Shown: piece after piece, positions 1-4,714 of the stretch
Numbering within the stretch: the stretch's first letter is position 1
How the letters are laid out: the number at the start of each line of letters is the position of its first letter
NCBI GenBank assembly: GCA_020852535.1
Contig: JADZAO010000068.1
Location: forward strand, 1 to 5,586
Origin: Paracoccaceae bacterium
Lineage (GTDB): Bacteria; Pseudomonadota; Alphaproteobacteria; Rhodobacterales; Rhodobacteraceae
Direction of reading: 5' to 3'
DNA length: 5,586 nucleotides
Program-made: the position numbers and the translations under genes
Notes under the pieces: generated by a model
Database searches by the model: none
Told to the model about the DNA's origin: nothing
The model's input: the letters and a program-made list of their open reading frames with translations, nothing else

Positions 1-285
1 AACGAAGCCCTGGAAACGATGCGTGGTTTGCATGACATCGGCGCAGTGAACAAGCAAACATTGCGTGACTTTGAAACACAATGCCTGCCACCGCCGGCCT
101 ACACGGCAGAAATGATCAGGCGCTTGCGGGAGAACCTGCACATCAGCCAAGCCGTATTTGCTGCCTACCTCAACGCCAGCATTTCTACCGTTCAGAAGTG
201 GGAAAACGGCGATAAGAAGCCCAGTGGTGCTGCGGCACGATTGCTTTCAGTGATTGAGCGCAAGGGGCTGGAAGTGCTGGTTTAA
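1..285 (+). CDS. HigA/XRE-family antitoxin-like helix-turn-helix protein, 5' end missing
   Basis: The frame is open from base 1, and 94 residues are visible before the TAA at 283-285. An in-frame ATG lies at 19, but the upstream codons (N-E-A-L-E-T) also read like protein, so the true start is probably left of the window. The C-terminal half is a Cro/C1-type helix-turn-helix. It contains ISQAVFAAYLNASISTVQKW followed by ENGDKKPSGAA, the usual 'S-Q-x-x-A-x-x-L...S-x-x-T-V-x-x-W-E-x-G...P-x-G' pattern of HigA-like antitoxins. In that family the toxin (HigB/RelE fold, an mRNA endonuclease) is encoded just upstream. That gene would lie outside this window, so pairing is inferred. The protein would neutralise the toxin and repress the operon. 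It could instead be an orphan XRE regulator. Confidence 0.75.
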   Translation, partial: NEALETMRGLHDIGAVNKQTLRDFETQCLPPPAYTAEMIRRLRENLHISQAVFAAYLNASISTVQKWENGDKKPSGAAARLLSVIERKGLEVLV

Positions 286-438
286 AAAGCTGCCTGTAGC
301 GAGAGCCGCAGCGACTGATCAAATCTTGGCGAAGTCATTCGTCATTTCGTTATGGTCGGCAGCTGTCGGCCAGAAGCGGTCTTCCAGAATGGCGCTCAAT
401 AGCTGCCATTGGGCTGTCTTCGGTGTATGCCGATGACC
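286..438. other. Gene-free spacer downstream of the HigA-like gene
   Basis: No convincing reading frame with a ribosome binding site is present. The heptamer AGCTGCC occurs at 288-294 and 401-407, and its inverse GGCAGCT at 358-364, so weak long-range pairing is possible. There is no hairpin followed by a T-run, so no intrinsic terminator is assigned to the HigA-like gene. The block may be a decayed intergenic remnant. Confidence 0.3.
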
Positions 439-444
439 TATAAT
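439..444 (+). promoter_or_regulatory. Candidate -10 box (TATAAT) upstream of the membrane protein gene
   Basis: A perfect TATAAT sits at 439-444. No good -35 hexamer lies 16-18 bp upstream; the best is TGTCTT-like around 415-420. Transcription from here would start near 451. That gives a short leader if the downstream gene starts at 487, or about 195 nt if it starts at 646. This is a single-box match only. Confidence 0.35.
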
Positions 445-645
445 GCGCCATGTTGCTTTTCATGAATTTTTAGTATTTTAAAAGCATTGATCGCAAAGCC
501 AGAAGCCCGTCGTTGTGCGAACTACAGCCAGATGCAGAGTGCCGAGTTAGGGAGCAGGTACCGGAGTTATGCAGCAAAACTGTCTCCCGATAACAAAGTT
601 AGAGATCATGGGATTCACTACCACTCAAAATCTCGGGAAAAGAAA

Positions 646-1110
646 GTGATCGAAGAAACAAACCAAGCAATTGAGATACGAGGCGAGCCAAATCCATGGA
701 TTTATGGGCCACCACTGTTCCTCGCAGCAAACGCTATTTTTTTCCAACCAAATCTCTTCGGTTTAGTTAGCGTTCTAATAATTTTCGTAGCGCTGGCAGC
801 GTGGTGGCTGACTCGACCGCAATCTGTTCGGATTTCAATCGACACCAAAGAAGCAATCTTTGTTAATTCATCATTAAATCCGTTCCGAAAGAGCAAAACG
901 GTGTCATTGGCAGTGTACTCTCGTGTATATGCAAGTCCGTTTTATAAAAATGGCGGGTGGTCAATTCATCTAAGCGATCCGCGAGGCGAACATCTTTTAC
1001 TTGCTCGAATTCCTTCTCCTTGGGCACCCACATTTCATGACGACTACGTTCGATCTCTATGCGTCAAGCTTGCATCCGGGCTGCGAATAGCCGATGGAGG
1101 AGGAGGGTGA
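646..1110 (+). CDS. Small membrane protein of unknown function, two transmembrane helices plus a beta-rich C-terminal domain
   Basis: I do not recognise the family. The frame is open from about 466 to the TGA at 1108-1110. The GTG at 646 is preferred because GGGA at 635-638 lies 7 nt upstream and the protein then has 154 residues and a short cytoplasmic N-terminus. Alternatives are TTG 487 (207 aa) and ATG 532, neither with a visible Shine-Dalgarno. In GTG-start numbering, a hydrophobic hairpin spans about residues 18-55 (WIYGPPLFLAANAIFF, then LFGLVSVLIIFVALAAWWL). About 95 mostly polar residues follow with alternating hydrophobic strands (VRISIDTKEAIFV, WSIHLSDPRGEHLLL). This layout recalls bacterial membrane-anchored PH-like proteins, but that is only a fold-level impression. 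The protein would sit in the inner membrane. The AT-richer composition and lone position suggest cargo rather than backbone. Confidence 0.55.
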   Translation: MIEETNQAIEIRGEPNPWIYGPPLFLAANAIFFQPNLFGLVSVLIIFVALAAWWLTRPQSVRISIDTKEAIFVNSSLNPFRKSKTVSLAVYSRVYASPFYKNGGWSIHLSDPRGEHLLLARIPSPWAPTFHDDYVRSLCVKLASGLRIADGGGG

Positions 1111-1422
1111 ACGACGTAGTTCAGTTTTTTCTTGCAGACTCTTCGAGCCATTACCACTGATCTCTCTCAAGTCACTCCTCTTAAGTGATTGATTTTAAAT
1201 GAACGTCTCGGAGCGACTTTCGGGCGATTTGCGGCCTCGGCCCGATTACTTCGCTAACCCTCCGCTCCAGAGGGACGCTCCGCCGGCAAGCCGGCTGCGC
1301 GCCCTTGAGCTAGCACGTTTCGAGTGACCGCTTTCCATTGGTGGCTACGGCAGCAAAGGGCACAAACCGGAAGCCCATAATTCGATGGGATGGCGAGGTT
1401 TTCTAACTGTAAAACCAAAACA
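1111..1422. other. Gene-free stretch containing a GC-rich structured segment
   Basis: No start codon with a ribosome binding site opens a plausible gene on either strand. The left part (1111-1200) is AT-rich and shows no strong terminator, only a 5-bp TCACT/AGTGA inverted repeat near 1172-1188. Positions 1205-1325 turn GC-rich and fold-prone (described separately). A small inverted repeat GGTTTT 1397-1402 / AAAACC 1411-1416 with an 8-nt loop lies further right. Confidence 0.4.
1252..1322. repeat. GC-rich imperfect fold-back, attC-like (integron recombination site remnant?)
   Basis: About 70 bp form an imperfect inverted repeat. AAC (1256-1258) faces GTT (1317-1319), GCTC (1264-1267) faces GAGC (1307-1310), and GGG (1272-1274) faces CCC (1302-1304). 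A central GCCGGC-AA-GCCGGC hairpin occupies 1282-1295. Nested pairs of boxes around a central stem are typical of integron attC sites. On the minus strand the terminal box reads GTTAGCG, close to the GTTRRRY consensus, but the partner box matches poorly. It could equally be a REP-like or other noncoding hairpin. Assignment is weak. Confidence 0.25.
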
Positions 1423-1692
1423 TTAACGATGACAAACGCCTAACCAGGTTTTCCGTTCCACTGCGCCCCAAACCCCAACTACTGCGTCTTTGCGGATATC
1501 TTCGAGTTTGCGTATTGGTTTTGTTCTTTTTGTAGCTGCAAAAGGCGTAAACGGGACCGTACTATTCGTCTTCGTGCCCGATTCAAGAAAGGTTTCGGCC
1601 CTTATCCGTAGACCAAAAGGATAGTCGTGGAATATACCGTACTCGTATAGATTCCTGTCGCGAGGTTCGCCACTCCTGGGGAATTCCGAATT
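1423..1692 (-). pseudogene. Start-less 89-codon open stretch, possible gene remnant
   Basis: On the minus strand the frame runs open from just after a TAA (1695-1693) to a TAA at 1425-1423. No ATG, GTG or TTG occurs in its first two thirds. The translation has ordinary protein composition, for example LYEYGIFHDYPFG and RKLEDIRKDAVVGVWGAVER, but I do not recognise it. It lies directly beyond the TACGTA array downstream of the parB-type gene, in the same orientation. It could be a decapitated gene cut when the array or its neighbour was joined, or a chance open frame: a run of about 90 codons is only mildly unlikely. Confidence 0.2.
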
Positions 1693-1705
1693 TTATTTAT
1701 TTATT

Positions 1706-1735
1706 TACGTATGTACGTACGTACATAAATACGTA
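1706..1735. repeat. TACGTA array I (putative partition centromere), downstream of the RHH partner gene
   Basis: TACGTA occurs at 1706, 1714, 1718 and 1730, so starts are spaced 8, 4 and 12 bp. A perfect 18-bp palindrome, TATGTACGTACGTACATA, occupies 1710-1727. The array begins 2 bp past the stop codon of the RHH gene. Palindromic short-motif clusters next to parAB loci are usual for centromeres bound by ribbon-helix-helix partition proteins. The centromere role is inferred from this context. Confidence 0.7.
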
Positions 1736-1736
1736 A

Positions 1737-2036
1737 TTACTTAGATAAGAGCGCTTTCAAAGCAATCTCAATAAGATCTGACTCTGTAACACGAGCGCCG
1801 GTTTTCTCGGAACGCCTCAGAGCTTCTCGCTTTAGCTTTGTTTCGAGCGCCCTAGATATCCGGATGGTTTTATTGACTCGGTCGTTTGCTGGCACAAAGT
1901 TGGGCACGGCTACGACGCTTGGAATCGCAATCTGTTCCGCTTGGGCAGTAGCATTGCCGGTGATGAATGCGTCCTGCTGGGCATCAAGCGCGGCCTGAGT
2001 GTTTTGTTGAATTGCCTCGGTTGGTTTGCCTCGCAT
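1737..2036 (-). CDS. ParG-like ribbon-helix-helix partition protein (centromere-binding partner of ParA)
   Basis: 99 aa. The ATG at 2036-2034 comes one base after the parA stop (TGA-G-ATG), with AAAGGGG as Shine-Dalgarno inside the end of parA, so the two are translationally linked. Longer in-frame starts would lie inside parA and are rejected. Residues 1-52 form a Q/A/N-rich, probably flexible tail. Residues 54-99 fit a ribbon-helix-helix: strand NKTIRIS (55-61), helix A about 62-78, helix B from TESDLIEIALKALL (84-97). In type Ib (ParF-ParG) systems such a protein binds centromere repeats, represses the operon and stimulates the ATPase through an arginine in the tail. Here the only tail arginine is R2, which is odd. 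Likely DNA targets are the adjacent TACGTA arrays. Family membership rests on context and fold pattern, not close sequence identity. Confidence 0.75.
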   Translation of the reverse strand: MRGKPTEAIQQNTQAALDAQQDAFITGNATAQAEQIAIPSVVAVPNFVPANDRVNKTIRISRALETKLKREALRRSEKTGARVTESDLIEIALKALLSK

Positions 2037-2037
2037 C

Positions 2038-2694
2038 TCAGAACCCCTTTGCCTTAATTTCGGCCATGAGCGCTGCGACTTCGGCTGTAGCTTGTGGATC
2101 CTTGCCGATTTCTTCAACGGTGGCGCCGTCGCCAGTGGCTCGGCGGAATGCAACGCGTTCACAAACACGAGAGTCGAGCACGCTTAATCCGTTTTGGCCG
2201 AGATAGTCGAGCATGTCGACTGCATCCTTGCCACCGTTCTTTAAACGAGGGTCAAGACGCATCAGCATGACTCGCACGGTCAAGGCAGGGTTGAAGTCTT
2301 TTGCCAGTTCAATGACTTCGAGCAGATCCGTCATAGCTGCCGCGTCAAAATTGGAGGCGCCGATAGGCACAATTGCAAGATCACTCAAAAGAAGCGCACT
2401 GCGTAAGCCTGCATTGTCCCGGCCACCTGCGTCTGTCACAACAAAATCGTAATTGTTGGCAAGGCGTTTACCTTCGTCAAACACCGCTTTTCCTGCTAGG
2501 CAAACGGTCGTCGGGCTTGGGGTCAGTGCCTGGTTATCGCGGCGCCAGGCGGCCCAACTTGCGGCGCTGGCCTGCGGGTCAGCGTCGATTAATAGAACAG
2601 GTCCTGATTTCGCCAATGCGGTAGCAATATGGACACTGAGGGTTGTTTTGCCGACGCCGCCCTTGACGTTAACGACACAGATTTTTTTAGCCAT
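2038..2694 (-). CDS. parA: ParA/ParF-type partition ATPase (deviant Walker A)
   Basis: 218 aa, the length of short, type Ib ParAs without an N-terminal DNA-binding domain. The start MAKKICVVN at 2694 is set by AAGAAGG about 5-11 bases upstream; a longer frame to 2751 would translate the repeat array and is rejected. The deviant Walker A is KGGVGKTT (residues 11-18, signature lysine K11, P-loop lysine K16). The A' motif VLLIDADPQ spans residues 33-41. The Walker B-like segment is DFVVTDAGGRD. ParA ATPases bind the nucleoid when ATP-loaded and pull or position replicon copies through the centromere-bound partner, so this protein acts on the nucleoid surface. It is first in a two-gene operon with the RHH gene. 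The TACGTA array immediately upstream suggests autorepression by that partner. Plain ParA relatives (MinD, Soj) are less likely given size and partner. Confidence 0.92.
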   Translation of the reverse strand: MAKKICVVNVKGGVGKTTLSVHIATALAKSGPVLLIDADPQASAASWAAWRRDNQALTPSPTTVCLAGKAVFDEGKRLANNYDFVVTDAGGRDNAGLRSALLLSDLAIVPIGASNFDAAAMTDLLEVIELAKDFNPALTVRVMLMRLDPRLKNGGKDAVDMLDYLGQNGLSVLDSRVCERVAFRRATGDGATVEEIGKDPQATAEVAALMAEIKAKGF

Positions 2695-2710
2695 TTTGCC
2701 TTCTTTAATG

Positions 2711-2740
2711 TACGTATGTACGTAAATGATTACGTACATA
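2711..2740. repeat. TACGTA array IIa (putative parA operator/centromere)
   Basis: TACGTA occurs at 2711, 2719 and 2731 (spacing 8 and 12). An 11-bp inverted repeat, TATGTACGTAA (2715-2725) and TTACGTACATA (2730-2740), surrounds a 4-nt centre. The array ends about 17 bp upstream of the parA ATG, overlapping where a leader or promoter must lie, so binding here would block parA expression. No convincing -35/-10 pair was found; a TTTAAT or TAATAT lies just upstream on the minus strand. Confidence 0.7.
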
Positions 2741-2776
2741 TTAAAGCACACACTTCCGCATTTTAAAACACGTCAA

Positions 2777-2798
2777 TACGTACGTACACGCATACGTA
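2777..2798. repeat. TACGTA array IIb, between parA and mqsR
   Basis: TACGTA occurs at 2777, 2781 and 2793 (spacing 4 and 12), the same pattern as the right half of array I. It lies 46 bp beyond array IIa, in the 178-bp divergent region between parA and mqsR. It may form one larger centromere with IIa, or influence mqsRA transcription, whose promoter starts about 40 bp to the right. Confidence 0.65.
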
Positions 2799-2837
2799 AA
2801 TACATAGACTAGGCGGCCAAAATCAATAAAAACTTGA

Positions 2838-2866
2838 TTGCGAAAAATAACCGACTAGGTTATTGT
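2838..2866 (+). promoter_or_regulatory. Putative mqsRA promoter with the operator in its spacer
   Basis: TTGCGA (2838-2843) and TATTGT (2861-2866) are separated by 17 bp; each matches 4 of 6 consensus bases. The MqsA-type palindrome fills the spacer, so repressor binding would exclude RNA polymerase. The predicted start of transcription falls at or next to the mqsR ATG (2873), which implies a leaderless or nearly leaderless toxin message. An upstream promoter cannot be excluded. Confidence 0.45.
2848..2862. promoter_or_regulatory. MqsA operator palindrome TAACCGACTAGGTTA
   Basis: The arms TAACC and GGTTA flank a 5-nt centre. The E. coli mqsRA operator, as I recall it, is TAACCTTTTAGGTTA, so arms and spacing are identical and only the centre differs. 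MqsA contacts these bases through the recognition helix residues N97 and R101, both conserved in the MqsA encoded here. The position directly upstream of mqsR supports autoregulation. Confidence 0.8.
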
Positions 2867-2872
2867 GATTCA

Positions 2873-3169
2873 ATGGAAAAACGAACACCTCATTGTCACC
2901 TGCCGGTGGTCAAAGCTTTGATCAAGGCAGGAAAGGTTCGGATGACACAAAGTGCGATTATAGGCGCGCGTCAGATCGGTTTTGACGAAGACGGAATGCT
3001 GAAGGTTGCGCTCGCGCTTACCGCCGATGATTTTTACAAATCGATGACAACACATTCAGATCATCGAATTTGGCAAGATGTGTATCGCCCCAGCACGACG
3101 GCCGGCGATGTTTATTTGAAATTGACGGTCGTCGAAGACGTTCTAATTGTGTCTTTCAAGGAGTTATGA
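2873..3169 (+). CDS. mqsR: MqsR toxin, RelE-fold mRNA endonuclease
   Basis: 98 aa, the same length as E. coli MqsR, and it begins with the same MEKRTPH; this sets the ATG at 2873 although no Shine-Dalgarno is visible. A longer TTG start at 2834 would run through the operator and is rejected. The segment DFYKSMTTHSDHRIWQDVYR is nearly identical to E. coli. The residues known to be important for cleavage are all present: K56, Q68, Y81 and K96. The C-terminus VLIVSFKEL also matches. MqsR is a ribosome-independent RNase that cleaves mRNA at GC(A/U) and arrests growth until neutralised by MqsA. The toxin gene comes first, as is typical for this family, and its TGA overlaps an in-frame ATG of the mqsA frame (ATGA at 3166-3169). 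The toxin appears intact. Confidence 0.97.
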   Translation: MEKRTPHCHLPVVKALIKAGKVRMTQSAIIGARQIGFDEDGMLKVALALTADDFYKSMTTHSDHRIWQDVYRPSTTAGDVYLKLTVVEDVLIVSFKEL

Positions 3170-3171
3170 AA

Positions 3172-3573
3172 ATGAAATGTCCGGTTTGTGGTGCAGCCGA
3201 ATTGGTGCGCGATACCCGCGACGTGCCATTCACCTATAAAGGCGAAACGACGATTGTTCCTGACGTAACTGGTGATTACTGCCCGGCCTGTGCGGAGGCC
3301 GTAATGGATATGGCGGAATCGACGCGGTTTGGTATCGCGGTGGGCGATTTCATCAAACAGGTGAACGCCTCGATCGTGGATCCTGTTTTTATAGCCACCG
3401 TCCGTAAGAAGTTGGCACTCGATCAAAAAGAGGCCGGTGCGATTTTTGGCGGTGGCGTGAATGCGTTTTCTCGATACGAGAACGGAAAGAGCAGGCCTTC
3501 GCTTGCCCTAGTTAAACTCTTGAAGGTCCTTGACCGCCACCCTGATTTATTGAATGAGGTTCGGGCGGCTTGA
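3172..3573 (+). CDS. mqsA: MqsA antitoxin, zinc-binding N-terminus and HTH C-terminus
   Basis: 133 aa (E. coli 131). The ATG at 3172 is chosen because AAGGAG (3158-3163) is 8 nt upstream and the protein then starts MKCPVC like the family. The ATG at 3166 overlaps the mqsR stop but is only 2 nt from the Shine-Dalgarno. The zinc ligands C3, C6, C37 and C40 are all present; this N-terminal domain binds MqsR. The C-terminal XRE helix-turn-helix contains FGGGVNAFSRYENGKSRP, with N97 and R101, the base-contacting residues in E. coli. MqsA sequesters the toxin and represses the operon at the AACC/GGTT palindrome upstream of mqsR. Coupling of expression to mqsR is implied by the 2-bp gap. A TACGTA cluster begins 7 bp after the stop. 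Confidence 0.96.
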   Translation: MKCPVCGAAELVRDTRDVPFTYKGETTIVPDVTGDYCPACAEAVMDMAESTRFGIAVGDFIKQVNASIVDPVFIATVRKKLALDQKEAGAIFGGGVNAFSRYENGKSRPSLALVKLLKVLDRHPDLLNEVRAA

Positions 3574-3579
3574 TTTTTA

Positions 3580-3605
3580 TACGTATTTACGTACGTAAAT
3601 ACGCT
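3580..3605. repeat. TACGTA array III, directly after mqsA
   Basis: TACGTA occurs at 3580, 3588 and 3592, with a decayed copy TACGCT at 3600 (spacing 8, 4, 8). Positions 3582-3603 form a perfect 22-bp palindrome centred on TACGTACGTA. The left part has the same 8-4 layout as array I. It lies more than 850 bp from parA and bounds the mqsRA operon on the right, so mqsRA is enclosed between two arrays. It may be a third centromere patch or a trace of module exchange. The palindrome has no T-run and is unlikely to be a terminator. Confidence 0.7.
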
Positions 3606-3880
3606 GTTTTCTTCTTCAAATAAGGCGATGGGTTCGTGTAGTTGAATAAGTCAATGGGCAAACCGGAAGGCGCAACGACGTTTCATCAGTAAAAAGTGAA
3701 CATGTGATGATTTGATGTGATGCCTGGAACGCAGGACATAGCCCAGAAATTAAACCGGCACTACATACCCCGTTGGTGTGCCGCGCGGCCCGCTTCGTTT
3801 TGATTATGTCTTGGTGAAGGTTTCGGTGAACCCATGGCCCTTGATAAGGGCCATGATGCCCCCATTTCGACACGCGCTTC
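3606..3880. other. Gene-free convergent region between mqsA and kfrA
   Basis: The mqsRA and kfrA transcripts converge here. Apart from the stem-loop at 3833-3855, no motif stands out. The minus-strand open frame at 3616-3894 has no family resemblance and no clear ribosome binding site, and is not called. TGATGATTTGATGTGATG around 3705-3722 is a short low-complexity run. Confidence 0.4.
3833..3855. terminator. Perfect 10-bp stem-loop downstream of kfrA, no U-tract
   Basis: CATGGCCCTT (3833-3842) and AAGGGCCATG (3846-3855) are perfectly complementary with a GAT loop. The hairpin begins 25 bp past the kfrA stop codon, the expected place for its terminator. No run of T follows on either strand, so it is either a weak or bidirectional terminator, an mRNA 3'-end stabiliser, or a protein-binding palindrome. 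Confidence 0.45.
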
Positions 3881-4639
3881 TCACTTGATGTCATTCAACT
3901 TGGCATTCAATGCTTTTTCCCGCTCGCGTGCACCGGCGTGCGCCGACGCTTCGGCTTCATACTTGGCTACGGCTACGGCAGCGGATTTCTCCGATTCGGT
4001 ACGTGCATCCTTCTCTGCCGCCAGAGCGTTACGCAATGCCTCAATCTCTTGTTTGAGTTTAGGCATATCAAATAACTGAGCCTCAGCCAGCGTCAGCGCC
4101 TTCTGAGCCGCTTCGCGCTCTTGCCGCTCGCGCATTGTTTCCAGTTTCGACTTTTCGATTTCGGCATCGGCCCGCATCTGAGCGGCTGCAACCTGGTTGC
4201 CTGCATCGACCTTGATTTGCTCAACGTCAGCCCGCAGCTGCTCAAGCTGCCCCATCAGCGACTGCACCTGCTCCCGAGCGAGCGCCAGGCACTGGTCCGC
4301 AACCTCATAAGAAATGGCAGTTTCCGCCGCTTCTTCGGCTATGCGTTCCATATCCAGCTTGCACTCGTCACGAGCCGCCAGTGCGGTCTTTGTCGCTATT
4401 TCGACTGCCCGGGCGATTTCCTCAGCAATTAACTGAACGATGCGCGGGTTCACCTCGATGGTCTTTGCTGCCTCAACGGTTGGGTGCTCGGCTTCGTAGC
4501 GCCGTTTGTGCAGCGTAATCGTGGTGTTTGAGCCACCAACCATCTGTTGAATGGCTGCGACGGTGACGCTGCGATCTTCGGCGCGGAGTCTGTCGATTGC
4601 ATCCCGAACTGTTTCATAAGTTGCTTTTGCGATTGCCAT
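3881..4639 (-). CDS. kfrA: KfrA-like plasmid DNA-binding coiled-coil protein
   Basis: 252 aa. The ATG at 4639 is supported by GGAG eight bases upstream. Residues about 1-50 (ATYETVRDAIDRLRAEDRSV, then TVAAIQQMVGGSNTTITLH) fit the KfrA N-terminal DNA-binding domain, a small helical HTH-type fold. From about residue 60 to the end, the chain is Ala/Glu/Lys-rich heptad sequence (for example EKSKLETMRERQEREAAQKA) with almost no glycine or proline, hence a long coiled coil. KfrA of RK2 (308 aa) has the same two-part layout; it binds its own operator, represses its gene and contributes to stable plasmid maintenance, perhaps as a nucleoid-associated bridge. This copy is somewhat shorter. It is transcribed away from the AAA+ gene, and two palindromes in the shared promoter region are likely operators. 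Confidence 0.85.
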   Translation of the reverse strand: MAIAKATYETVRDAIDRLRAEDRSVTVAAIQQMVGGSNTTITLHKRRYEAEHPTVEAAKTIEVNPRIVQLIAEEIARAVEIATKTALAARDECKLDMERIAEEAAETAISYEVADQCLALAREQVQSLMGQLEQLRADVEQIKVDAGNQVAAAQMRADAEIEKSKLETMRERQEREAAQKALTLAEAQLFDMPKLKQEIEALRNALAAEKDARTESEKSAAVAVAKYEAEASAHAGAREREKALNAKLNDIK

Positions 4640-4667
4640 GGTTTAATCTCCAATTATGTATTACATC

Positions 4668-4682
4668 GTAAGATGATCTTAC
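4668..4682. promoter_or_regulatory. Palindrome GTAAGATGATCTTAC, candidate KfrA operator
   Basis: Perfect 7-bp arms flank a single central G. The minus-strand -10 box proposed for kfrA (TAAGAT, 4681-4676) lies inside it, so occupancy would block kfrA transcription. KfrA proteins are known to bind operators upstream of their own gene; assignment of this palindrome to KfrA is inferred from position. Confidence 0.55.
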
Positions 4683-4704
4683 ACCATATTACAGTAATAA
4701 ACAA
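4676..4704 (-). promoter_or_regulatory. Putative kfrA promoter
   Basis: On the minus strand, TTGTTT (4704-4699) and TAAGAT (4681-4676) are separated by exactly 17 bp. Transcription would start near 4669, leaving a leader of about 30 nt that contains GGAG. Both local palindromes overlap promoter elements, which fits an autoregulated gene. Confidence 0.5.
4687..4699. promoter_or_regulatory. Palindrome TATTACAGTAATA in the kfrA/AAA+ divergent promoter
   Basis: Perfect 6-bp arms flank one central base. It lies in the spacer of the proposed kfrA promoter and just upstream of the AAA+ gene's Shine-Dalgarno, so one bound protein could control both directions. Its sequence differs from the neighbouring palindrome, so a second regulator is possible. 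Confidence 0.45.
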
Positions 4705-4714
4705 GGAAATTATT

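Noticed and set aside
254..436. 60-aa open frame after the HigA-like gene
   Set aside because: It overlaps the 3' end of the HigA-like gene in another frame, has no ribosome binding site and no recognisable protein pattern.
1442..1450. AACCAGGTT as a second MqsA operator
   Set aside because: The arms are separated by only one base, unlike the MqsA site spacing, and no toxin-antitoxin promoter is nearby.
1967..2725. Plus-strand open frames opposite parA and its partner
   Set aside because: They are antisense shadows of genes with clear Walker motifs and a ribbon-helix-helix pattern on the minus strand.
2695..2751. Extended parA start
   Set aside because: The extra 19 residues translate the TACGTA repeat array; MAKK with AAGAAGG upstream is the better start.
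1706..2798. TACGTA arrays as replication-origin iterons
   Set aside because: They are short palindromes clustered around a partition operon and no replication initiator gene is present; centromere/operator is the simpler reading, though an origin role is not excluded.
3616..3894. 92-aa minus-strand open frame between mqsA and kfrA
   Set aside because: It overlaps the end of kfrA and the stem-loop, and has no convincing ribosome binding site or family pattern.
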